NCBI GenBank assembly: GCA_963662175.1 | Contig: OY759223.1 | Span: forward strand, 12,812,249-12,876,248 | Length of the DNA: 64,000 nucleotides | Direction: 5' to 3' | DNA from: Aradus depressus | Taxonomy: Eukaryota; Arthropoda; Insecta; Hemiptera; Aradidae | Shown: piece by piece, positions 55,722 to 64,000 of the stretch | Layout: each line of letters begins with the position of its first letter | Numbering within the stretch: the first letter of the stretch is position 1 | Translations under genes and position numbers: made by a program | The notes under the pieces: generated by a model | What the model saw: the letters and a program-made list of their open reading frames with translations, nothing else | What the model was told of the DNA's origin: nothing | Database searches by the model: none

Positions 55722-56115
55722 TCTATTTCGCAAAATATATATAATATATATTCAACCCTTTTATCGCCAATAATATAATCCTCCAGTTTCTGTGTTTACG
55801 TAATTACTTTTTCAAAACTGTATATTTTTATTCGTATATTTATTATTGTCATCTTTGATTTATTTCATAATATGACAATAATAAATAAAATACCTATATG
55901 AATTTATATATGAAATTTCATGTTGATACTACATTTATTGTAATAAAAAAAAAAAAAAAGTCGGTGAAAGACATCATGAATTAATCAAAAACGTTTTCGC
56001 TCTATCTCAAAAACCAAACATTTTGCCTAAAAATCAATAAAAAACCATTTTTTTAAATTTTAAATATTGTCTATTTCACAAAATATATATGTATAATATA
56101 TACCAAGTGGAAGTT
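55722..56115. repeat. two Penelope-like ends bracketing a PMR piece
   Basis: attgtctatttcgcaaaata (about 55726) and attgtctatttcacaaaata (about 56079) are direct repeats. Between them 55895-56050 is a minus-strand PMR tail variant (gtcggtgaaagacatcatga) that recurs inverted at 60505-60650. Confidence 0.65.
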
Positions 56116-56310
56116 CAACATGTTCACATTCCGAACTGTCCCCTTTCCATGTTTTTTCTGTTCCTCTCTCCTGTTCAGTAGTCTCAAAAACATGGAAAAC
56201 ATTAAAAGTACAATTTCGTCTCAAATTGAAATATTAATAATAAAAGTAAAATGGAAATAATATCCGTGCTAATTAAAATACAAATATATTTATATCAGGA
56301 GAGATTATAA

Positions 56311-57486
56311 AATGTCAACTTACTTTACGAATAGCCTATGAGTTTTGTCTTTTATGTCTTTTCTTTTTCAGTTTTGTATCGAATTTTCTGTCAGTTTTGT
56401 ACGTATTTTTTAAGACTTGCAATACAATGTAAGTTTTTTGAATTCTGTTAGAAAGATTTAAAATAGACATCTACAAGTATTTATCATAAAAAAATCTGAT
56501 CGTAATGTATGTTGAAAAATGACATTGATTCATTAAATGTTGTGATATATAAATAAAAAATTCAGTAAAACTGAAAAGCACGGCCAAGTACGAAAAAAAT
56601 ATCTACCGAAGTAATTAATAAACATAAGTTTGATTCATTAAATGTTGTGATATATAAAAAAATTCTGGTCAAGTACGATCTTCCATGTATATATACTTCA
56701 AAAATTTATTCCTTTTATTTTATTATTGTACGTTGTTTGTTTGTACGTAGAATATATTGTAATTAAACTCTTTAAGTGACCGTTTAATTAAAAGAAGTTC
56801 AGGTTGGTCATTTCAGGTACTTGGCGACCTGCCTATAATAATTGTTTCTCCCCTGAGCATTTAGTTTGTTTCTAGAAAAATTCCATGATTACATGTGTTT
56901 TCAAATTTGCATTGATTGATACCATATTCCAGGTAGATAGCATTGTGTAAACTTAATCTTCGCGGCAGGTCGCCAAGTACCTGAAATGACCAACCTGAAC
57001 TTCTTTTAATTAAACGGTCACTTAAAGAGTTTAATTACAATATATTCTACGTACAAACAAACAACGTACAATAATAAAATAAAAGGAATAAATTTTTGAA
57101 GTATATATACATGGAAGATCGTACTTGACCAGAATTTTTTTATATATCACAACATTTAATGAATCAAACTTATGTTTATTAATTACTTCGGTAGATATTT
57201 TTTTCGTACTTGGCCGTGCTTTTCAGTTTTACTGAATTTTTTATTTATATATCACAACATTTAATGAATCAATGTCATTTTTCAACATACATTACGATCA
57301 GATTTTTTTATGATAAATACTTGTAGATGTCTATTTTAAATCTTTCTAACAGAATTCAAAAAACTTACATTGTATTGCAAGTCTTAAAAAATACGTACAA
57401 AACTGACAGAAAATTCGATACAAAACTGAAAAAGAAAAGACATAAAAGACAAAACTCATAGGCTATTCGTAAAGTAAGTTGACATT
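56311..57486. repeat. palindrome: 523-bp arms, 130-nt spacer
   Basis: 56311-56833 and 56964-57486 read as exact reverse complements everywhere I compared them. Paired coordinates sum to 113797 at both arm ends, so there is no net indel. Spacer 56834-56963 is unique. Arms contain a short direct repeat (gattcattaaatgttgtgat, near 56528 and 56631). The outer end of the right arm (gtaaagtaagttgacatt) is also the start of the tandem array that follows; the left arm ends abruptly in unrelated sequence. Confidence 0.93.
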
Positions 57487-58460
57487 ACTGGTGGGGATTC
57501 GAACCCCCAACCCTCTGGTCCGTAACGTGAGCATTTTGTAAAGTAAGTTGGTATTATTGGGAAGGATTCGAACCCGCAACCCTCGGGTTTGTAAAGAGAG
57601 CTATTTGTAAACTAAGTTGACATTACTGATCGGGACTCGAACCCGCAACCCTCCGGGTGGTAACGTGAACTATTTATACAGGAAGTCATTATTACTGGTA
57701 GGGATTCGAAACCGCATCCCTAGGGTTGGTAAAGTAGGATATTTGTAAAATAAGTTGGTATTACTAGTGGGGATTCGAACCCGCAACCCTCGGGTTCGTA
57801 ACGTGAGCTATTTGTAAAATAGGTTGATATTACTGATCGGGAGTCGAACCCGCAACCCTCGGGGTGGTAACTTGAGCTTTTTGTAAAATAGGTTGATATT
57901 ACTCGTCGGGATTCGAACCCGGAACCCTCGGGTTGGAAACGGGAGCTATTTATATAGTAAGTTGATATTACTGGTGGGGATTCGAACCCGGAGCCCTCGG
58001 GTTGGATACGGGAGCTATTTATATAGTAAGTAACGTGAGCTATTTGTAAAATAAGTTGATATTACTGATCGGTACTCGAACCTGCAACCCTCGGGTTGGT
58101 AACGCGAGCTATTAGTGAAATAAGTTGATGTTGCTGGTGGGGATCAGAACCCAACAATTTCGGGTTGGTAACGTGAGCTATTTGTAAAATAAGTTGATAT
58201 TACTGATCGGGACTCGAACCCGCAACCCTCGGGTTGGTATTGTGAGCTATTTGTAAAATAAGTTGATATTACTGATCGGGATTCGAACCCGCAACCCTTG
58301 GGTTCGTAACGTGAGCATTTTGTAAAATAAGTTGATATTACTCGGGGGGATTCGAACCCGCAACCCTCGGGTTGGTAACGTTGGCTATTAGCAAAGAATG
58401 TTGATATTACTGGTGCGGATTCGAACCCGCAACCCTCAGGTTGGTAACGTGGGAATTTGT
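57474..58460 (-). repeat. tRNA-like tandem array, about 14 units of ~69 bp
   Basis: Each unit on the minus strand reads roughly tagctcacgttaccaaccc, gagggttgcgggttcgaatc, then ccaguaat-type linker and caacttattttacaaa. It holds a box A-like tagctcac and a box B gggttcgaatccc. Box B sites lie near 57497, 57565, 57630, 57700, 57770, 57840, 57908, 57980, 58077, 58145, 58211, 58280, 58346 and 58420. Units lack a full acceptor stem, so they are tRNA-derived, not tRNA genes. Confidence 0.9.
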
Positions 58461-58852
58461 AACTGTCACTATTACACTGTATTAACTATCACTGCATAAC
58501 AACGTTCCACATAATTAAAATGAAATATTTTGAAACTTTGATGACGTCATCCGGACGTCCGGACACTGAAAAAGGAAGAAGAAAAAAAAAAGTTATTTTT
58601 TGCTGACTTTGACCCCTTGTAACTTGGTCAAATATGAACTTTTTTGTCTACTTTTTTTTTTCATTTTGTTCAGCTCGGAGTTCTCGACACAACTATGTAG
58701 AGAAAAATGTTATTTTGTTATTGCATAACATACTTTTGTTGATGCAAAAAGTGGCATTTAGTGTCACGAGAAAAGTTACACAGCAGTGTCTTTTTCTTTC
58801 TTTTTTTTCGGATTTTTTCGGACTTGGCCAGAGACACTGCCGTGTCTCCTGA
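58461..58852. other. array flank with two adjacent palindromes
   Basis: gatgacgtcatc (58541-58552 region) is followed at once by tccggacgtccgga. Then T-rich sequence without a recognised repeat; the frame 58634-58852 has no likeness. Confidence 0.5.
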
Positions 58853-58853
58853 T

Positions 58854-59170
58854 TTAAAATCGTGAACGGATATTTTTGTGTTTCCCTCCCTGAGTTTTCT
58901 CTATTTTCTTTACCAAAACGTTTTGGTTTGTGTCACACTTAAGTAAAAAGTTTTTACTGAAATTTATTATGTAGTCCAGTAGGAGCTCAACATTTAGGTG
59001 TTCATGGATTTGGAAGATGGAGGTGTAAATACCAACCAATCTAAGACATTTGTTTTGGGCCACTTGAAGAGTTCTCAAGTTGGTATTGCTTGCAAGACCG
59101 GCCCACACTGGGCATGCATACGTTATCACTGGCCGCATCAGAAATTCGACATGAAATTTTATATACCTTA
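58854..59170 (-). mobile_element. jockey-like LINE RT C-terminus, second copy
   Basis: MRPVITYACPVWAGLASNTN, LRTLQVAQNKCLRLVGIYTS, HEHLNVELLLDYIINFSKNF. It keeps the conserved CPVW, which the left copy has as CLLW, so this copy is nearer the ancestral form. Confidence 0.88.
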
Positions 59171-59332
59171 AAATCAACACTACATTATTTTCAGTCAAAT
59201 CGGCCAAGAGAAAGGGGGAGAATTTTTTTATTAATTACAACATTTTCCTTGATTTTGAGGCAATTTTTGTTAAACGTAGGTAACCTACAGGGATGTTTAT
59301 ATAATAGGTATTTTCAAAATGTATAGTTTTTT

Positions 59333-59436
59333 GGAGGGCGCCAGTAGCTCAGAAGTAGCGTGCTAGACAACTGAGCTCAAGATCGCGGGTTCGAAATCCG
59401 AACGAGGCCCTTAGATTTTTTATCTAAGAGTTGAAA
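59333..59436 (+). mobile_element. SINE head fragment
   Basis: gagggcgccagtagctcaga with box B ggttcgaaatc; ends at ctaagagttgaa, the same point where the left arm's match ends. Confidence 0.88.
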
Positions 59437-59570
59437 TGTACATATATATTTTGTGAAATACTAAAGAGTCAGTCATTAGCACTCGAAGGAGCAACATCTC
59501 TCCGTACCTTGCTCTCTACCTGCCCGTGTGCATACCTGCCCATTACCTGTTCCGTGCCCTATTTGTCTGT

Positions 59571-60491
59571 ATGAATCAGTGCTTTCTGTGCAAAAAGAAC
59601 ATCGAAAAGATGAAGAATCCTCCGCGCTGTGCCCAATGCTCATGATTCTTCCATCCAGAACACAGCAACTTGGAGGACACCGGGACTTGGCGAAGATTGA
59701 GAGATCGCCAACGTGAATGGAAATGTGACGACTGCTCCGAAATTCAGAAACTAAGAGCAGAACTTGAAGAGGCAAAAAGAGTGATACAGTCTCTCTGTCA
59801 GAGACTCGATGATCTAATGCCCAGGTCTTCTGCTGTTCCTAACGTCCCCTGCGCGAATCGCTATAAGGCCTTAGAGGTAGTAGACGAAGGTGAAATCACT
59901 GTGGTCCCATCCTGCAAACCACGGAAATCTACTACCAAGAAGAAGCCGAAACCGAGTACCATTATACCGCAGAAGAAGAAGAAGAAGAAGAAGGTTGTAT
60001 TAATAGCAGACAGCCATGGACGAAATTGTGGTCTAATGCTAAAAGACCAGCTTCCTTCTAGCCAGTTTGAGACCGTGGTTATGACCTACCCGGGAGCAAA
60101 ACTGGATTTGTTATTAGATGCTGCTCGAAGGAACGGTGCGGGGCTGACCAGCGATGATCATCTGATCGTCATGGGCGGCACCAATGACATCCCCGACCGA
60201 GCTGCACCACCTCCGCTCAACCGTCTTAACGGCCTCCATCCCCGAGTCTCCTTTGTTCAAGTTCCGTACAGGTACGATAAACCTTTCCTAAATTTTAAAA
60301 TTCAAGATTATAATAAGATTTTATCTAATATGTGCATCTTGACGAATTTTACCTATACAAAGCTTAATTCCGAGTTTTCTCGGAAACATTACACCAGGCA
60401 CGGCCTACATTTCAATAGGTCTGGCAAACAAGTTGTCTGTGCTGGTTTGGCTAAGATAGTCTCACCCATCAAAAGGTCGCTGCCTATTTAG
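59571..60491 (+). pseudogene. CR1-type LINE ORF1: PHD finger, coiled coil, SGNH esterase
   Basis: ORF1 proteins of CR1-like LINEs carry a PHD finger and an SGNH/GDSL-type esterase and are thought to bind element RNA and membranes or lipids. From ATG 59571 the frame gives a Cys-rich finger (C at codons 4, 7, 20, 23, H at 28 or 31, C-x2-C in WKCDDC) broken by one in-frame TGA at 59643-59645. Counting from TTG 59670, a heptad-like stretch (25-50) and a Lys-rich linker (85-108) precede the esterase: ADSHG (113-117, nucleophile Ser), GGTNDI (169-174) and RHGLHFN (243-249, catalytic His; the usual Asp of DxxH is His). It ends in TAG at 60489-60491 with no ORF2 after it. The single stop suggests a young death. 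It sits inside an inverted copy of the 55.9-56.1 kb repeat. Confidence 0.85.
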
Positions 60492-60504
60492 CCTATTTTT
60501 TGTT

Positions 60505-60650
60505 CTATTTTTTTTATTGATTTTTAGGCAAAACGTTTGGTTTTTGAGATAGAGCGAAAACGTTTTTGATTAATTCATGATGTCTTTCACCGACTTTTTT
60601 TTTTTATTACAATAAATGTATCAACATGAAATTTCATATATACATTCAAA
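60505..60650 (+). repeat. PMR tail variant
   Basis: tttttaggcaaaacgtttgg, gagatagagcgaaaacgttt, catgatgtctttcaccgact; inverted relative to 55895-56050. Confidence 0.8.
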
Positions 60651-60654
60651 AGCT

Positions 60655-60760
60655 CAGGACTACCGCTCAACATCTCATCCGAAGGACGGCTTGCTCAAGG
60701 TTTTTTATTTCCCGAACAAAAAACTTGAGGACTTCGGCCGGTTTACGAACCCACCCATAA
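60655..60760 (-). mobile_element. SINE fragment
   Basis: catctcatccgaaggacggc to ggccggtttacgaaccca. Confidence 0.75.
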
Positions 60761-60779
60761 TTGAAATAAAAAAACATTA

Positions 60780-60966
60780 AGGCGTAGTCAAGATCCGTAG
60801 ATTTTCCGTGAAAACGTCTTTGCGCCGTTTTTTCATTTTCTTTTCGATGCTGCATTTGCTCGGCACTAGACTTTTTAGGTTTTTAAAATTCCTTTTGATG
60901 CGAGCTTTCCTCTGATTTGCGTTTTCTATAATTCCGCGCATATTTACGATTCATATGAGACGACAT
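60780..60966 (-). pseudogene. basic ORF remnant, unassigned
   Basis: From ATG 60966 the minus strand reads MSSHMNRKYARNYRKRKSEE then a stop near 60886; a shifted frame continues SSAEQMQHRKENEKTAQRRF. Lys/Arg-rich AEQ-x-R repeats of this kind occur at the N-terminus of some transposon proteins, including Helitron-associated ones. Too short to assign. Confidence 0.25.
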
Positions 60967-60990
60967 CTTTAATTTTTTTGCAATTTTCAA

Positions 60991-61445
60991 TTTAATACCG
61001 ATTTCGGCGAAATTTTTATAGTTTCACTTTGAGTCCTAGTAGTGCTCCTCAAGCTCTTTACAATGACACGTCCTATGTAAACGCGTTATCACGCTACACT
61101 AATTTTACACAACGTTAATTCGAAACAATCATACGCCGGCGCCCACACTAGCCCGATAACGTCAAAAGCAAAACAAACACGTACAGACATGCTCTATCCA
61201 TTGTGACCCAACCGTTGTTATCGCATTATTAGTCTCGTAGTTATTAGCGATTGAAGTCTGACGGTATTTTGTAACACAAGAAAGTTTGACCGGCTATCAC
61301 TGTGCTTAACGAGTGAATAGACGTTTTCACGTCAAAAATAAAATAAATATAAAAAAAGTCATATGTATGATTTAAATATATAATAATATAAATATATTTT
61401 GATTGACGGGAAAAGGATGTTGATATAAAGAACAAATGAATTATA
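60991..61445. other. unassigned, CpG-richer stretch
   Basis: 61050-61260 contains more CpG than its surroundings (catacgccggcgcccacact). No gene or promoter can be argued. Confidence 0.3.
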
Positions 61446-61450
61446 GATAA

Positions 61451-61480
61451 TGATGATGGGAGCGTTTCCCAAAACGTCTA
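61451..61480 (+). ncRNA. degenerate hammerhead-like motif
   Basis: TGATGA, stem ggga-gcgttt-ccc, AAAA in place of GAAA, then ACGT. Inactive by these bases. Confidence 0.3.
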
Positions 61481-61945
61481 TAATTATTATGTTTTAAAAA
61501 ACAACAAATAAATAGGAGAAATGTACCTGTGATAAATATATATTATATAATATTCATTTATTTTTTATTTTTTCAACATTACATTAATTACTATGGCTAC
61601 AAGCAACGGGCTATCTACAAGTAGGCCACCCCATTCAAATCATCCAGGTCGACAGGAATATAAATTATAAGTTTATATTACCACCTTGTTGAGTATTTGA
61701 ACCAGGTTCATTATCCACTCACCCATTGGGACCCTCATCTGTGTTCTGTTAGGAAGGAGTGTAAAAGAACCGTTATGGTATTTTCTGACCTTTGTATTAA
61801 CGTGACTAGAGAACGGAGAGGGGGGGCCTTGAGGTCTGGCATAGCTTTAGATGTAAATTTTATCGTAAAATTAACTATAGTTTATAATTGGTGGAGGGGA
61901 CATTGACCCACAAGATACTTCCCCAGCTCAAATTAATAAACTATA
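61481..61945. other. intron, nothing assigned
   Basis: A PMR tail scrap (cttccccagctcaaattaat) at 61919-61938 abuts the next element. Confidence 0.4.
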
Positions 61946-62617
61946 TGGGTAATTCCACACCAACTCAGCATGACGTTACACCCACCGATTTTTTTTTATG
62001 GAAAACTAATGTCATTTTTGTATTCCTCATCCAAAAATAAGCTTAAATACAAATTTTCAGCCTTTTTCGATCGATATTTTTTTCTACAGAAGGAAAACAT
62101 TTTGTTGTATTTTTTCCAGTTTTTCACTTAAAATCGATAATTACTTTAATTGCTATTATACAGTTCATAAAAATGTTTTTCCCAGAACAAAAATTTTTTT
62201 TTATGAAAGTTCAACTCCCGAACAACAATTTCTATGTGTTACGGATGAAAAATAGATGTACTAGCATGTCGAAAAAAAATCATGAAATAAATTACAAATT
62301 GCCATTTTCAGTGAAAAGGTCAATTTGTTTTATATTTTCGATAACATTTTCGAAATCTACAGAAAATTTCCGATTGAAATCATCTGTAAAACATATTTTT
62401 TCAGCCGATATTGATAGTTAAAATAAAAAATCGTATTGTGAAAAACTCGAAAAAAGACAACAAAATGTTTTCCTTCTGTAGAAAAAAATATCGATCGAAA
62501 AAGGCTGAAAATTTGTATTTAAGCTTATTTTTGGATGAGGAATCCAAAAATGACATTAGTTTTCCATAAGAAAATCGGTGGGTGTAAGGTCATGCAGAGT
62601 TGGTGTGGAATTAACCA
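61946..62617. mobile_element. 672-bp Tc1/mariner-type element with long TIRs
   Basis: Termini tgggtaattccacaccaact and the complement of gttggtgtggaattaacca. The inverted match extends about 170 bp inwards (through cagaaggaaaacattttgtt) with few mismatches. TA lies on both sides (61944-61945, 62618-62619). The central 82-residue frame (62173-62421) has no transposase motif. Confidence 0.88.
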
Positions 62618-62629
62618 TAGTCTATAATG

Positions 62630-63118
62630 GGTGAAAAAGTAGGTGAATCACCGGCAATGTACTTCCCCACAACGAATTAATCAATTAACGTTTCGCTCCC
62701 CCTTCAAAACCAGTCGACCATGTGGGCTGATAATTATCAGCTATATTGATAATAATCAATACTTGACTCAGGATTGTAAATCATACTAAATTTTGTGTCG
62801 ATTAATTCATTATCGGCAGTTATTAGGATTTTTAAATTGAACACTCTTCCCTGAACCCCCTTCTTTTTTGCCGATTCCGCTGAAAACTAATAAGTGTTGT
62901 CCATTTGGTGTTTTTGAATTCAAATATAAAATTTTGTATCGATAGTTCCATTACAACGGCAGTTATCATAGACATTCTCAGACACAGGTACAGAGACATT
63001 TTTGTTTTTTTCCATATTTGTATTCTAGAGGTTGAAAAACATGGAAATTTCGTTGAAAACTAGAATTGTTGACCGATTTCATAACATCCTCTATACTTCA
63101 TATATCTGGAGAAGTACA
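62630..63118 (-). repeat. PMR repeat, complete, two modules
   Basis: Tail hairpin gtgaatcaccggcaatgtac at left, head ctctatacttcatatatctg at right. The mariner-type element inserted in a neighbouring tail scrap, not in this copy. Confidence 0.88.
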
Positions 63119-63164
63119 AATCGTTCTTTGTTTGGACATCGAGCAACGCCGGGTAACCTGCTAG
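63119..63164 (+). mobile_element. Helitron 3' end fragment
   Basis: gagcaacgccgggtaacctg then CTAG before T; matches the last 25 bp of the 45.5-kb Helitron in pattern. No 5' end found. Confidence 0.6.
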
Positions 63165-63441
63165 TTGAGAGGTAACCTTCAATTCTATGTCTGGGAGATA
63201 AAGGTTTCTATAAACAGGGATTGTATTATTATCTTTCTTTCAACTTAAATGTATTCTAATGAAGAGCAACCGATAATTATGCGAGGTTATCCCCGAGGCA
63301 CTGATGACATCATCTCTGTTAAAGGTCAGTTCCTCTGGTCTGTTAGTTTCTGACCTGCAGGGAGCCCAGCCCCGCCTTTAATATGTTAAGTCCCTCATTT
63401 TGTTTTTATAAATCCAAAAATTTCAGAAAAATATAAGTATA

Positions 63442-63692
63442 GTTTAGGTTAGGTTTTAAGACTCATGCCCGGGCTTTAACTACGAGGTCATATCGCCTAC
63501 TACCAGAGCTCTCTTTCGTCACTCTGGTGGACATGAGCCCGACTCTACTGTGGAACTCCTACTGCCTACCCTAAATTTTTATTCACCTAGCAGGGGTCTT
63601 TAACGAGTACCTGACATCGTACAGGCTCGGGACCATCGCTTAACGTCCCATCCGAAAGACGACGTGCTTAAGGGCCTCGGTCGGGTTATGAA
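63442..63692 (-). mobile_element. SINE, 5' truncated
   Basis: Tail ggttaggttttaag, catgcccgggctttaactac, and up to gggcctcggtcgggtta; box B and box A are lost. Confidence 0.9.
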
Positions 63693-64000
63693 GCTATCTT
63701 TAGCTTTTCTTTCGGAAAACAAATTTTTTCCACATCTCTGTACTTATATCGTATACTTATTACGATGGTTTACGCTCTATCGCAGAATAGTAGTGTATAC
63801 AGACTATCTTATACTTAGTAGCCTGATCAGTATTTAATATTCAAGTATCTTATTGATAATTTATAAATAATGTTTACATATCAAATTACTATATAAATAG
63901 ATATATATTTGGCTTAAGTCTATGTATTGTATGTGTATTATATATATACTTTACGAATATTAAATTACTTGTATTATATAACTGTGTATAATGTGTATAT
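63693..64000. other. AT-rich end, nothing assigned
   Basis: Recurrent tatata/gtatt phrases only. Confidence 0.4.

Larger units (their letters stand above)
58853..59436. repeat. right arm of 5-kb imperfect inverted structure
   Basis: Inverted counterpart of 54391-54998; 24 bp shorter through small deletions such as the loss near 59160 of the stretch holding tttctgatcattca. Confidence 0.85.

Noticed and set aside
57474..58460. Cluster of functional tRNA genes or a CRISPR array
   Set aside because: Units are about 69 bp with no acceptor stem pairing or anticodon loop, and repeats vary throughout with no unique spacers.
62173..62421. 82-residue frame inside the long-TIR element
   Set aside because: No DDE or HTH motif; Lys/Phe/Ser-rich reading of AT DNA.

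Overview
This is a eukaryotic, AT-rich, repeat-saturated window with no bacterial or phage gene organisation. The only host gene I recognise is a set of three small consecutive exons (190-274, 6687-6791, 7440-7541, + strand) of the mitochondrial-transport adaptor Milton/TRAK. Spliced, they read 97 codons plus one base in a single open frame. The gene family, the CCTAA-tailed SINEs and the jockey/CR1/mariner/Helitron/Penelope-like element mix suggest an arthropod, most likely an insect; I cannot name the species.

Layout. Positions 1-7541 hold the three milton exons with introns of 6412 bp (GC-AG) and 648 bp. From 7542 to the right end I recognise no further milton exon, so this is either one intron longer than 56 kb or a locus cut by repeats or assembly. 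It is filled by (i) about 25 copies or pieces of a roughly 340-bp tRNA-headed SINE ending in CCTAA repeats; (ii) about 45 copies or pieces of a roughly 650-bp modular repeat, called PMR here, with a palindromic head, up to four 132-144 bp modules and a hairpin tail; (iii) C-terminal reverse-transcriptase pieces of several non-LTR retrotransposons and one PHD plus SGNH-esterase ORF1; (iv) two mariner transposase remnants, a complete non-autonomous Helitron and three TIR elements with target duplications; (v) hammerhead-ribozyme-like motifs typical of Penelope-like elements; (vi) an 82-bp satellite (23657-24297). A 200-N gap lies at 17948-18147.

The most unusual region is 54.2-60.7 kb. A palindrome with two 523-bp arms and a 130-nt spacer (56311-57486) abuts a 14-unit tandem array with tRNA B-box-like motifs (57474-58460). 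The pair is flanked by two inverted copies of a LINE/PMR/SINE junction (54391-54998 and 58853-59436) whose midpoint lies within about 30 bp of the palindrome's. The second unusual structure is a perfect 100-bp-arm hairpin at 6287-6487 made of two head-to-head hammerhead-like motifs.

Apart from milton, the genes do not work together: they are decayed transposon parts. Most open frames in the window are chance readings of AT-rich or tandem sequence.
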